A DNA stretch of 64,000 nucleotides, taken from Chryseobacterium viscerum (lineage in GTDB: Bacteria; Bacteroidota; Bacteroidia; Flavobacteriales; Weeksellaceae). Under the pieces are notes generated by a model. It saw only the letters and a list, made by a program, of their open reading frames with translations. It was not told the DNA's origin and searched no databases. A program made the position numbers and the translations under genes. The stretch lies in assembly GCF_025949665.1 (NCBI RefSeq), contig NZ_JAPDFT010000004.1:62001-126000 (forward strand), given 5' to 3'. Positions 1-8,390 of this stretch are shown one piece after another; within the stretch, counting starts at the first letter, position 1; each line of letters opens with the position of its first letter.

Positions 1-925
1 GAAGACTATAATTCTGAAGCTTCATTCCCGGCAAATCAGATAAATGCTGAATTCCTATTTTATCCCTGATGAATTTAGTATAATCTATGCAGCCGTTGAT
101 ATATCGGGTATCATCATAGTGTATTTTATCAATTTTAAAACTGTAAATCAGCTTGCCATCCATCAATAGTTCTGCATTATAAATGCCCAGATTAAAACCT
201 TGATTAGCTTTATCTACTGCCTTAATCGCAAAACTTATTTCTGGAGAATTAACCTGAACGAGATTAGAAGTATAAACATTTCCCGCCTTTTTTACTGCAA
301 TTCCATTCGCTCCTGGTTCATAAGTACTGAAACGTCTGTCATACCAATACAATCCGCTAATAATTGGGGCTATACTATCTGGAATGGCAAAGCCAAAAAG
401 TAACGGGTTAAGACATTCTTCTGTTTTGGTATCTCTTATTTCAAAATGCAGATGCGGACCGGCAGATCCTCCGGTATTTCCACTCAATGCAATTTGCTGT
501 CCTTTATCCACCGGAAATTGTCCGGGCTGGAAAGTGATATCCTGTTCCCATTTTTCGTCTTTATATTGTCTTTCTTTTACATATTCATCAAGTTTACTGA
601 AATATTTGTTCAGGTGTGCATATACTGTGGTAAAACCGTTGGGATGAGTAATATAGACAGCATTTCCAAAGCCATATCTTTCCACTTTTATTCTGCTTAC
701 ATAACCTTCTGCAGCTGCAAGAACCGGAAGATTTTCCTGGCTGTTGGTTCTCAGATCCAGCCCCATATGAAAATGATTGGTCCTGATTGCACCAAAGTTA
801 GCCGCAAGCTGCATGGGAATATTGAGAGGATTTCTGAAATAATTCTGTGGATAATTATTTTGAGCTTGTACAATGCTTGTGTTGATAAAACAAACAAAAA
901 GCATCAGATGATAAAAGATTTTCAT
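1..925 (-). CDS. M23 family metallopeptidase, 3' end beyond window
   Basis: The minus-strand frame opens at 925 and runs off the window start, giving 308 codons without a stop. It begins with a signal peptide (hydrophobic residues 4-20, cleavage probably after VQAQ at 22). The LytM/M23 zinc-peptidase motifs are complete: H53-x3-D57 and H158-x-H160, with H104 in a conserved YAHL context. M23 enzymes cleave peptidoglycan cross-bridges or act as division-linked scaffolds in the periplasm; with all ligands present this one is probably active. The part after residue ~190 looks like a long beta-rich domain of unknown role whose end is not seen. Two forward-strand frames overlapping it are shadows. 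Confidence 0.9.
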   Translation of the reverse strand, partial: MKIFYHLMLFVCFINTSIVQAQNNYPQNYFRNPLNIPMQLAANFGAIRTNHFHMGLDLRTNSQENLPVLAAAEGYVSRIKVERYGFGNAVYITHPNGFTTVYAHLNKYFSKLDEYVKERQYKDEKWEQDITFQPGQFPVDKGQQIALSGNTGGSAGPHLHFEIRDTKTEECLNPLLFGFAIPDSIAPIISGLYWYDRRFSTYEPGANGIAVKKAGNVYTSNLVQVNSPEISFAIKAVDKANQGFNLGIYNAELLMDGKLIYSFKIDKIHYDDTRYINGCIDYTKFIRDKIGIQHLSDLPGMKLQNYSL

Positions 926-1110
926 ACAGCATTTGGGTTTATAGGTCTACTTAAATGTACAAAATTCCGGCCAATAAGCACTTGTTAGGATATTCATTTT
1001 TAGAATCACCTTTGTTTTCTTAACCACAGATTTCCTTTGCTGAGTGAAACGCCTTTGCAAACAATTTCAACCCATTTATAAGTTCTTTGTGAACTTTGCG
1101 TGACTATTAG

Positions 1111-1175
1111 GTTTTGGCTAAAGCCATTGGATATGTTTTTATTATTTAAGTGGGCTAAAGCCCGCTCCTAGTGAA
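1111..1175. repeat. dispersed GGCTAAAGCC inverted repeat, copy 1
   Basis: The unit begins GTTTTGGCTAAAGCC, continues ATTGG, has an AT-rich spacer, then GTGGGCTAAAGCCCGCTCC. The second half is a near-perfect palindrome around GGGCTAAAGCCC. The same arrangement recurs at 7125-7192 and 46494-46560, always between genes and with a different spacer. It resembles REP-like intergenic elements; no transposase is nearby. Confidence 0.75.
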
Positions 1176-1335
1176 TAAACGGCATTAAATTTCATACCCA
1201 AAACAGTCAGAAAAATTCACTTATTGACCATTCACCATTCACTTTTTCTCACTTTCTCCATTTATATTTCTGAAATTGAACTTTTTAATAGAAATTACCT
1301 AAATAAAACATATATTATAAACCGACAAATTTTAG

Positions 1336-1343
1336 TAAATTTG
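1336..1343 (+). promoter_or_regulatory. -7 box of the ileS promoter
   Basis: TAAATTTG matches the Bacteroidota -7 consensus TAnnTTTG and lies 36 nt before the ileS ATG. No clear TTG element is visible at the -33 position. The leader is AT-rich and has no obvious T-box or hairpin, so the gene may be expressed constitutively. Confidence 0.55.
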
Positions 1344-1379
1344 CAGACTTAATTAATCAACGATATTGAGATATTTACA

Positions 1380-4300
1380 ATGAGCCAATTTAAAGAATAC
1401 AAAAACCTCAACCTTATTGACGTAGCAGAGAATGTAGCGGAATTTTGGAAACAAAATAAAACCTTCAATAAGAGTGTTGAGATTCGTCAGGGAAATCCTG
1501 AGTTTGTTTTTTATGAAGGTCCGCCTTCAGCAAACGGTATGCCTGGAATTCACCACGTAATGGCAAGAGCATTGAAAGATATTTTCTGCCGTTACCAGAC
1601 TCAAAACGGAAAGCAGGTTTTCCGTAAAGCTGGCTGGGATACGCATGGTCTTCCTGTGGAACTGGGTGTAGAAAAAGAATTAGGAATCACGAAAGAAGAT
1701 ATTGGCAAAAAAATCTCTATTGAAGACTATAACAAAGCTTGTCGTGAAGCAGTAATGCGTTATACTGATGTATGGAATAACCTTACAGAGAAAATCGGAT
1801 ATTGGGTAGACCTTGATGATCCGTACATCACGTACAAATCAAAATATATGGAAACCGTTTGGTGGTTATTGAAGCAATTGTATAGCAAAGAACTGTTGTA
1901 CAAAGGCTACACCATCCAGCCTTACTCACCGAAAGCAGGAACAGGACTTTCTTCTCACGAGCTTAACCAGCCAGGAACATATCGCGATGTTTCGGATACA
2001 ACGGTTGTAGCTCAGTTTAAAGTGAAGAAAGACTCTTCAGCATTGTTTAATGATGTTGATGGAGATGTACATATCCTTGCATGGACGACAACTCCATGGA
2101 CGCTTCCATCCAATACTGCTCTTACTGTAGGTAGAGATATTGAATATGTTGTAGTTAAAACCTTCAATCAATATACATTTGAACCTGTAACGGTTGTGTT
2201 ATCAAGCGTTCTTTTACCTAAAGTTTTCGGTAAAAAATATACAGAAGGTACAGATGAGGATTTTGCCAACTATACGCCGGAAACGAAAGTAATTCCATTC
2301 AGAATATTAAAAGAGTTTACAGGAGAAAAGCTTGTTGATACAAGATATGAGCAATTAGTCCCTTGGTTTACGCCAAATGATAATCCTGAGAATGCATTCA
2401 GAGTAATCTTAGGAGATTTCGTAACAACTGAGGACGGTACAGGTATCGTTCATACAGCTCCTACTTTTGGTGCTGATGATGCAAGAGTGGCTAAAATGGC
2501 TCAGCCTGAGATTCCGCCAATGTTGGTAAAAGATGAAAATGACAATCTTGTACCATTGGTAGACTTACAAGGGAAATTCATCAAAGGAGAAAATGTTCCT
2601 GAGGTATTCTCCGGAACTTATATCAAAAATGAATACTACGATGAAGGAACTGCTCCTGAGAAATCATGGGATGTGGAACTTGCGATCCTGCTGAAAACAG
2701 AGAACAAGGCTTTCAAAGTAGAAAAATATGTCCACTCTTATCCACACTGCTGGAGAACAGATAAACCGGTATTGTACTATCCGCTTGATTCATGGTTTGT
2801 GAAAATGACGGCTGTAAAAGACAGACTGGTTAATTTGAACAAAGAAATCAACTGGAAGCCAAAAGCTACCGGAGAAGGACGTTTTGCCAACTGGTTAGAA
2901 AATGTGAACGACTGGAACCTTTCCCGTTCAAGATATTGGGGAATTCCGTTGCCGATCTGGAGAACAGATGATCTGAAAGAAGAAAAGATCATGGGTTCTG
3001 TAGAGGAATTATACAACGAAATCGAGAAATCAATTGCAGCTGGATTGATGACTGAAAACCCGTTCAAAGGTTTCATTATCGGAAATATGGCTGAGTCTAA
3101 CTATGATCTTGTGGATCTTCACAAAAATGTAGTGGACAAAGTAGTATTGGTTTCTGATTCAGGAAAAGCAATGAAGCGTGAGAGTGACCTGATTGATGTT
3201 TGGTTTGATTCAGGTTCTATGCCTTATGCACAGTTGCATTATCCTTTTGAAAACAAAGAATTAATAGACAATAATAAAGCATTCCCTGCTGATTTCATCG
3301 CAGAAGGTGTTGACCAGACCCGTGGATGGTTCTATACGCTTCACGCTATCGGAACTGCTGTTTTTGATTCTGTTGCTTATAAAAATGTAATGAGTAACGG
3401 TCTTGTTCTGGACAAGAACGGACAGAAAATGTCAAAACGTTTAGGAAATGCCGTAGATCCGTTCGAAACTCTTTCTGTATATGGGCCGGATGCTACCCGT
3501 TGGTACATGATTTCCAATGCCAACCCATGGGAAAACCTGAAGTTTGACATTGAAGGAATTGACGAAGTAAGAAGAAAGTTCTTCGGAACGCTTTACAATA
3601 CGTATTCATTCTTTGCTTTATATGCGAATGTTGACGGCTTCAACTATTCAGAAAAAGAAGTAGAAAACCGTCCCGAAATTGACAGATGGGTCCTTTCTGA
3701 ACTGAACCTTCTGATCAAAGAAGTAAAGGCTTTCTATGAAGACTATGAACCAACAAGAGTAGCAAGAGCAATCAGCACTTTTGTGAACGATAACCTGAGT
3801 AACTGGTATGTAAGATTATGCAGAAGACGTTTCTGGAAAGGAGACTATTCTGACGATAAAATCTCTGCTTACCAGACACTATATACATGTCTTGAAGTAG
3901 TTGCTAAACTATCTGCTCCGATTGCTCCGTTCTTTATGGATCAATTGTATCAGGACCTGAATAAAGTAACAGGTAAAGAGAACTGTGAATCTGTACATTT
4001 GACAGACTTCCCGGTAGCTGATGAAAGCTTAATTGATCAGGATCTGGTTGAGAAAACGCATTTGGCTCAGAACATTACAAGTATGGTCTTCTCTCTGAGA
4101 AAGAAAGAAAATGTAAAAGTCCGCCAGCCGCTACAAAAAGTATTGGTTCCTGTATTGGATTCTAAAACAGAAGAGCAAATCCTTGCTGTTGCAGATCTGA
4201 TCAAGCAGGAAGTAAACGTTAAAGAATTACAGTTAATCAATGCTGAAGAAGCATCTCACTTAATTGTAAAACAGATAAAACCCAACTTCAAAGCTCTTGG

Positions 4301-4775
4301 TCCTAAATTAGGAAAAGACATGAAGGTGGTAGGTGCCGAGATTGCAAATCTTACTACAGAACAGATTGCCGGTCTTGAAAAAGAAGGAAAAATAGACGTT
4401 CAGGGATATGAGATCACACTTGATGATGTGGAAATCTCTACAAAAGATATCCCGGGATGGACTGTTACTTCAGACGGTAAAACAACTGTGGCATTAGATT
4501 TGACGTTAACCGATGAGCTAAAATCTGAAGGTATCGCAAGAGAATTCATCAACAGAATTCAAAACCTGCGAAAAGATAAAGACTTTGAACTGACAGACAG
4601 GATTAATATCTCCATTGAAGAGAACTCACCTTTCCTTGATGATATTAAGAAAAATGAAGAATATATTTCTTCTGAAGTCTTGTCAAATAAAATAGAAATT
4701 GTATCTTCACTTTCAAATTTTAACGAAATCGAAATAGATGAGGTTAATTTTAAGATAAATGTTGAAAAAAATTAA
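1380..4775 (+). CDS. ileS: isoleucine--tRNA ligase with swapped GxHH signature
   Basis: Class I aminoacyl-tRNA synthetase of 1131 aa that charges tRNA-Ile in the cytoplasm and edits valine. The Rossmann catalytic core starts with PPSANGMPGIHHVM; the CP1 editing domain lies at about 200-420 (WTTTPWTLPSN at its entry), the KMSKR loop is at 683-687, and an anticodon-binding region follows. The usual HxGH signature reads G56-I57-H58-H59, so first and third positions are swapped. That arrangement is known from the IleRS2 (eukaryote-like) group, where it goes with very high mupirocin resistance. I see no C-terminal zinc-finger cysteines of IleRS1, which also fits IleRS2. It is the only ileS in this window. 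Confidence 0.97.
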   Translation: MSQFKEYKNLNLIDVAENVAEFWKQNKTFNKSVEIRQGNPEFVFYEGPPSANGMPGIHHVMARALKDIFCRYQTQNGKQVFRKAGWDTHGLPVELGVEKELGITKEDIGKKISIEDYNKACREAVMRYTDVWNNLTEKIGYWVDLDDPYITYKSKYMETVWWLLKQLYSKELLYKGYTIQPYSPKAGTGLSSHELNQPGTYRDVSDTTVVAQFKVKKDSSALFNDVDGDVHILAWTTTPWTLPSNTALTVGRDIEYVVVKTFNQYTFEPVTVVLSSVLLPKVFGKKYTEGTDEDFANYTPETKVIPFRILKEFTGEKLVDTRYEQLVPWFTPNDNPENAFRVILGDFVTTEDGTGIVHTAPTFGADDARVAKMAQPEIPPMLVKDENDNLVPLVDLQGKFIKGENVPEVFSGTYIKNEYYDEGTAPEKSWDVELAILLKTENKAFKVEKYVHSYPHCWRTDKPVLYYPLDSWFVKMTAVKDRLVNLNKEINWKPKATGEGRFANWLENVNDWNLSRSRYWGIPLPIWRTDDLKEEKIMGSVEELYNEIEKSIAAGLMTENPFKGFIIGNMAESNYDLVDLHKNVVDKVVLVSDSGKAMKRESDLIDVWFDSGSMPYAQLHYPFENKELIDNNKAFPADFIAEGVDQTRGWFYTLHAIGTAVFDSVAYKNVMSNGLVLDKNGQKMSKRLGNAVDPFETLSVYGPDATRWYMISNANPWENLKFDIEGIDEVRRKFFGTLYNTYSFFALYANVDGFNYSEKEVENRPEIDRWVLSELNLLIKEVKAFYEDYEPTRVARAISTFVNDNLSNWYVRLCRRRFWKGDYSDDKISAYQTLYTCLEVVAKLSAPIAPFFMDQLYQDLNKVTGKENCESVHLTDFPVADESLIDQDLVEKTHLAQNITSMVFSLRKKENVKVRQPLQKVLVPVLDSKTEEQILAVADLIKQEVNVKELQLINAEEASHLIVKQIKPNFKALGPKLGKDMKVVGAEIANLTTEQIAGLEKEGKIDVQGYEITLDDVEISTKDIPGWTVTSDGKTTVALDLTLTDELKSEGIAREFINRIQNLRKDKDFELTDRINISIEENSPFLDDIKKNEEYISSEVLSNKIEIVSSLSNFNEIEIDEVNFKINVEKN

Positions 4776-4833
4776 CATGTAGTTATTATATTTCAAATTC
4801 CATTTCATAATTTTATTAAAAAAGAGAAAGAAT

Positions 4834-5214
4834 ATGTCAGACGAAAGAGTTAGATACAGCGATGCTGATTTACAGGAATTTAAAGCGATCATTAAAGAAA
4901 AAATAGAAAAAGCAGAAAAAGATCTTCAGCTTATCAGAGAAAGTTTCATCAACGACCAGAATAATGGGACTGATGATACTTCTCCTACTTTCAAAGCTTT
5001 TGAGGAAGGAGCAGAAACATTAAGCAAAGAACAGAATTCTATTTTGGCAGGAAGACAGGAAAAATTCGTGCGTGACCTTAAAAACGCTTTGATCAGAATC
5101 GAAAACAAAACGTATGGTGTTTGCAGAGTAACAGGAAAACTGATTCCTAAGGAAAGACTTTTAGCCGTTCCTCATGCTACGCTGAGCATCGAAGCGAAAA
5201 ATATGCAAAAATAA
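4834..5214 (+). CDS. TraR/DksA family protein with degenerate zinc finger
   Basis: A 126-aa protein with a long charged coiled-coil half (about 10-85) and a C-terminal segment YGVCRVTGKLIPKERL typical of the DksA/TraR fold. DksA proteins bind the RNA polymerase secondary channel and tune initiation, often with ppGpp. Here only one of the four zinc-finger cysteines remains: the second is Thr and the last pair is absent. This cysteine-poor form is usual in Flavobacteriia, so it is probably a working zinc-free version and not a broken gene. It lies 58 bp after ileS on the same strand and is followed by a hairpin. Confidence 0.85.
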   Translation: MSDERVRYSDADLQEFKAIIKEKIEKAEKDLQLIRESFINDQNNGTDDTSPTFKAFEEGAETLSKEQNSILAGRQEKFVRDLKNALIRIENKTYGVCRVTGKLIPKERLLAVPHATLSIEAKNMQK

Positions 5215-5238
5215 CCGTAAGGTTTGTAAAATACTATT

Positions 5239-5283
5239 GGGTTTATATCGTATTCACGGATACTTTATAAACCTAATTTTTAA
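5239..5283 (+). terminator. hairpin after the TraR/DksA-like gene
   Basis: GGTTTATA (5240-5247) pairs with TATAAACC (5266-5273), and inside it GTAT (5250-5253) pairs with ATAC (5260-5263) across a 2x2 internal loop. TAATTTTT follows. It is a plausible but modest rho-independent terminator ending the upstream transcript. Confidence 0.5.
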
Positions 5284-5292
5284 TGTATACTC

Positions 5293-5538
5293 ATGAGCGA
5301 ATTATTAATTTTAGGATTTATTATCGCAATAATTCTGCTGTTTTTCAACAGAGAATGGATCAAAAACAGATTTTTCCCTGATCAGCAGAAAAACTATACT
5401 ATTGATGATCAATTCAATTCTGATAAACGCGAATGGGAAAAAGAGATTGACAGACTTTTGAGTAAGATGGGCAAAAACGGAATCAATGATCTGTCTGAAA
5501 AAGACAGGAAAAGACTTGATGAGTTGTCTAAAATGTAA
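5293..5538 (+). CDS. small membrane-anchored protein, rhomboid-tail-like domain
   Basis: An 81-aa protein with one N-terminal transmembrane helix (about 3-19) and a charged cytoplasmic tail. The tail motif EIDRLLSKMGKNGINDLSEK followed by DRKRLDELSK resembles the helical C-terminal extension of Bacteroidota rhomboid proteases (DUF6576-like). No catalytic residues are present, so this is a free-standing version of that tail. It starts a same-strand run with the next small gene, lspA and sanA. Its function is unknown. Confidence 0.75.
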   Translation: MSELLILGFIIAIILLFFNREWIKNRFFPDQQKNYTIDDQFNSDKREWEKEIDRLLSKMGKNGINDLSEKDRKRLDELSKM

Positions 5539-5554
5539 AAATTAAATATAAGAA

Positions 5555-5749
5555 ATGGAATCTATCATAGTACATCCTAAAAATTCTATGGAGCTTAGTG
5601 CACTGAAAAGTGTACTGAAAGAAATGAACATTAAATTTGAAAAAGCTCATGTTAAAAGTTCATATAACGGGCAGAAAGTGGTTAAGAAAGCAAGCGATAA
5701 TAAAAATATAAAACCTGCTGCAAAACCTTCAAAACCTAAAGGACAGTAA
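5555..5749 (+). CDS. DUF2683-like small protein
   Basis: A 64-aa protein beginning MESIIVHPKNSMELSALKSV, which matches small Bacteroidota proteins of the DUF2683 type, sometimes described as antitoxin-like. The second half is a basic tail rich in Lys, Pro and Ala (about 42-64) that could bind nucleic acid. Its stop TAA shares its last base with the ATG of lspA, so translation is probably coupled. No toxin partner is visible beside it, so I do not call it an antitoxin. Confidence 0.65.
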   Translation: MESIIVHPKNSMELSALKSVLKEMNIKFEKAHVKSSYNGQKVVKKASDNKNIKPAAKPSKPKGQ

Positions 5750-6390
5750 TGAAAAAGATATTAGCGATAACATTTTTAGTGTTGTTGATTGACCAGGCTT
5801 CAAAAATTTACATCAAAACTCATTTCGAGCTGAATGAAAGCATTCCTGTGATAAACGGTTTCTTCAACAAAACTTTTGTTGAAAATCCGGGAATGGCTTA
5901 TGGATTTCATTTTGGCGGAATCATCGGAAAATACTTTCTGGTAATCCTAAGAGTTTTCCTGATTGGAGGAATGGTATATATGTTTAAAAAATGGTTAAAA
6001 GATGGAGCTTCCAATTATCTTTTGATTCCTATGGCTATCATTTTCGCCGGAGCCATCGGAAATCTTATTGACGGAATGTTTTACGGGATGATCTTCGATA
6101 CCGGAACAGTGTATGATGCCAGTACCGACCGATGGATTGGATATGGAGGTATCTCTAAGCTTGTTCCTTTCGGACATGGATATTCTACCTTTATGAAAGG
6201 TTGTGTGGTAGATATGCTTCACTTTCCTGTAGTAGACTGGTATGTGCCCGAAAGCTGGCCTTTAATAGGTGGAAAACATCTTGAATTCTTCAAATATATT
6301 TTCAATGTTGCCGATTCTGCTATCACAGTAGGAGCAGCTTTCCTTCTAATCTTCAGAAAAAAAGCATTCCCAAATGGGCTTGAGTTTTAA
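5749..6390 (+). CDS. lspA: lipoprotein signal peptidase II
   Basis: Inner-membrane aspartyl protease that removes signal peptides from diacylglyceryl-modified prolipoproteins. The catalytic aspartates are visible: D155 in GCVVDMLHFP and D189 in NVADSAITVG. Four transmembrane segments lie at about 3-20, 60-80, 90-110 and 178-202. At 213 aa it is longer than the ~165-aa proteobacterial enzyme because of an insert of about 40 residues (115-150) before the first catalytic Asp, common in Bacteroidota. It overlaps the preceding gene by one base. Confidence 0.95.
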   Translation: MKKILAITFLVLLIDQASKIYIKTHFELNESIPVINGFFNKTFVENPGMAYGFHFGGIIGKYFLVILRVFLIGGMVYMFKKWLKDGASNYLLIPMAIIFAGAIGNLIDGMFYGMIFDTGTVYDASTDRWIGYGGISKLVPFGHGYSTFMKGCVVDMLHFPVVDWYVPESWPLIGGKHLEFFKYIFNVADSAITVGAAFLLIFRKKAFPNGLEF

Positions 6391-6393
6391 AAG

Positions 6394-7050
6394 ATGTATT
6401 TTCGGATGAAAAAAATAATCAAAAATATTTTTAAAATTTTCCTGCTTCTTTTCGTTGCAGGAATTATTTTTATTGCCTGGGCGAACTACAGCATAAAAAA
6501 GGACAGCGAATCATTTGTTTCCTATAATATTGCTGATGTACCGGAAGCCAAAACAGGTCTTTTATTAGGAACCGGGAAAACCTTAAACAATGGATCACCC
6601 AATGCTTATTTTTACAACAGAATTAAAGCTGCGGCCGATTTATACAAAAGCAGAAAAATACAATACATCATCGTTAGTGGTGATAACAGCACCAAAGATT
6701 ATAACGAACCTGAAGATATGCAGCTTGCATTGATGCAGGAAGGAGTTCCACAAGATAAAATCATTCTGGATCATGCCGGATTCCGAACTTTGGATTCTGT
6801 GGTAAGGGCAAAAGATATTTTCAGTCAGACAAAACTGGTCATTATCTCTCAGAAATTCCATAATGAAAGAGCCGTTTTCCTGGCCAGAAAAAATGGAATG
6901 GAAGCCTTTGGATATAATGCTGCTGATGTAAATAAATATGCGGGGTTAAAGACCAATATGAGAGAGTATGCTGCCAAAGCTAAAGCATGTTGGGACCTCC
7001 TTTTTGGAGTGGAACCGAAATTCGGAGGAGAGAAGATTGTGATTCCTTAG
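6394..7050 (+). CDS. sanA: SanA/YdcF-type DUF218 membrane protein
   Basis: A 218-aa protein with one N-terminal transmembrane helix (about 10-30) and a DUF218 domain facing the periplasm. The stretches LLLGTGKTLNNGSPNAYFYNRI, IVSGDNSTKDYNEPEDM and LDHAGFRTLDSVVRAK follow E. coli SanA closely; SanA maintains the envelope barrier against vancomycin and SDS. It starts 3 nt after the lspA stop, so the two are probably co-transcribed. The ATG at 6406 (MKKIIKN) is an equally good start and gives a more typical N-terminus. Confidence 0.88.
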   Translation: MYFRMKKIIKNIFKIFLLLFVAGIIFIAWANYSIKKDSESFVSYNIADVPEAKTGLLLGTGKTLNNGSPNAYFYNRIKAAADLYKSRKIQYIIVSGDNSTKDYNEPEDMQLALMQEGVPQDKIILDHAGFRTLDSVVRAKDIFSQTKLVIISQKFHNERAVFLARKNGMEAFGYNAADVNKYAGLKTNMREYAAKAKACWDLLFGVEPKFGGEKIVIP

Positions 7051-7124
7051 TTTTTTCAACCACGAATTGCACGGATTTTCACAGATGATTGTGTAGAAGG
7101 ATATTGAGATTTTGCTGATTGATA

Positions 7125-7192
7125 GGTTTTGGCTAAAGCCAATAGATCTTTTTATTTCAAAGCTGGCTGGGCTAAAGCCCACCTCTATTGAA
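7125..7192. repeat. dispersed GGCTAAAGCC inverted repeat, copy 2
   Basis: GGTTTTGGCTAAAGCCAATAG is followed by a T-rich spacer and GGCTGGGCTAAAGCCCACCTC, the same layout as at 1111-1175 and 46494-46560. It lies directly before the octamer array. Confidence 0.75.
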
Positions 7193-7208
7193 TTTTAAAT
7201 GACAACAT

Positions 7209-7337
7209 CTTTTAATCTTTTAATCTTTTAATCTTTTAATCTTTTAATCTTTTAATCTTTTAATCTTTTAATCTTTTAATCTTTTAATCTTTTAATCTTT
7301 TAATCTTTTAATCTTTTAATCTTTTAATCTTTTTAAT
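7209..7337. repeat. octanucleotide tandem repeat, 15 perfect CTTTTAAT units
   Basis: Fifteen exact head-to-tail copies of CTTTTAAT run from 7209 to 7328; a sixteenth copy has one extra T (7329-7337). The array ends about 23 nt before the trpS -7 box, so it occupies the place where the -33 element should be. Perfect short arrays like this change copy number by slipped-strand replication. Confidence 0.97.
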
Positions 7338-7359
7338 TCTATATTCCCGGCAAACCTCG

Positions 7360-7367
7360 TAAATTTG
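7360..7367 (+). promoter_or_regulatory. -7 box of the trpS promoter
   Basis: TAAATTTG matches TAnnTTTG exactly, 35 nt before the trpS ATG, the same spacing as at ileS. No TTG is found 17-21 nt upstream; that position lies at the edge of the octamer array. Confidence 0.55.
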
Positions 7368-7402
7368 CTATTCATTAATTTTTAAATATAAATTTTAAAC
7401 AA

Positions 7403-8371
7403 ATGTCAAGAATTCTTACCGGCATACAAGCCACCGGAACACCCCATCTTGGAAATTTATTGGGGGCAATTATTCCTGCTATCGAACTATCCAAGCAGGA
7501 AGGAAATGAATCATTTTTATTTATTGCGAATCTTCACACGCTTACACAGATTAAAGATGCGCAGACGTTGAGACAAAATACCTACGAGATTGCTGCGGCT
7601 TGGCTTGCTTGTGGATTAGATACTGAAAAAACATATTTCTACAGACAAAGTGATATCGCTGAAACCTGTGAACTTTCTTGGCATTTATCATGTTTTTTTC
7701 CTTATCAAAGATTAACATTGGCTCATTCATTTAAGGATAAGGCAGACAGACTTCAGGATGTGAATGCCGGACTGTTTACTTACCCTATTCTGATGGCTGC
7801 AGATATTTTACTGTATGATGCTGAAATTGTACCTGTAGGTAAAGATCAGCTTCAGCACCTGGAATTTGCAAGAGATGTGGCTTCAAGATTCAACAATCAG
7901 ATGGGTGATATTCTTGTTCTTCCACAATCTGAACTTCAGGAAGACACCAAATATGTTCCTGGAACAGATGGTCAGAAAATGTCTAAATCAAGAGGAAATA
8001 TTATCAATATTTTCTTACCTGAAAAGGAGCTTAAAAAACAGGTAATGAGCATTGAATCAGATTCAAAATCTTTAGAAGAACCTAAGGATCCTGAAACGGA
8101 TAAAACATTCCAGATTTATCAACTTGTTGCTACGCCTGAACAAACTGAAGAATTGAGAGCAAAATATCTTGCCGGAAATTTCGGATACGGACACGCTAAG
8201 AAAGAGTTACTAGACCTTATTCTTGTTCGTTTTGAGAAGGAAAGAGAAACGTTCACTTATTACATGAACAACCTTGATGAACTTGAAGCAAAACTTCAGC
8301 AAGGAGCTGAGAAAACCAGACCTATTGCGCTGGAAACTCTTAAAAGAGTAAGAACAAGCTTAGGATTTTAA
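7403..8371 (+). CDS. trpS: tryptophan--tRNA ligase
   Basis: Class I synthetase of 322 aa, normal bacterial length, charging tRNA-Trp. The first signature is GTPHLGNLLG at about 13-22 (HLGN instead of HIGH, normal for TrpRS) and the second is KMSKS at 192-196. It ends in a conventional C-terminal helical domain and converges on the histidine kinase gene, with a large hairpin between them. The promoter region carries the octamer array. Confidence 0.97.
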   Translation: MSRILTGIQATGTPHLGNLLGAIIPAIELSKQEGNESFLFIANLHTLTQIKDAQTLRQNTYEIAAAWLACGLDTEKTYFYRQSDIAETCELSWHLSCFFPYQRLTLAHSFKDKADRLQDVNAGLFTYPILMAADILLYDAEIVPVGKDQLQHLEFARDVASRFNNQMGDILVLPQSELQEDTKYVPGTDGQKMSKSRGNIINIFLPEKELKKQVMSIESDSKSLEEPKDPETDKTFQIYQLVATPEQTEELRAKYLAGNFGYGHAKKELLDLILVRFEKERETFTYYMNNLDELEAKLQQGAEKTRPIALETLKRVRTSLGF

Positions 8372-8390
8372 TTCTGAGCTTTAAGCATAA

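Larger units (their letters stand above)
926..1379. other. gene-free stretch between M23 peptidase and ileS
   Basis: These 454 bases hold no convincing ORF. They contain one copy of the GGCTAAAGCC dispersed repeat (1111-1175), low-complexity stretches at 1035-1110 and 1200-1262 that look like degenerate intergenic repeats, and the ileS promoter near 1336. The flanking genes point away from each other, so the stretch should also carry the promoter of the minus-strand M23 gene; I could not place that promoter with confidence. Confidence 0.6.
7051..7402. other. gene-free stretch upstream of trpS, repeat-rich
   Basis: In order this 352-base gap holds a degenerate intergenic repeat around 7060-7090 (ACGAATTGCACGGATTTTC), copy 2 of the GGCTAAAGCC repeat, the CTTTTAAT octamer array (7209-7337), and the trpS -7 box at 7360. 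No coding potential is visible. A minus-strand frame across 6946-7182 is an overlap artefact of sanA. Confidence 0.7.

Noticed and set aside
384..988. Two plus-strand frames opposite the M23 peptidase gene
   Set aside because: They lie inside the antisense of a well-supported zinc peptidase with all motifs, have no recognisable domains and use unusual residue composition.
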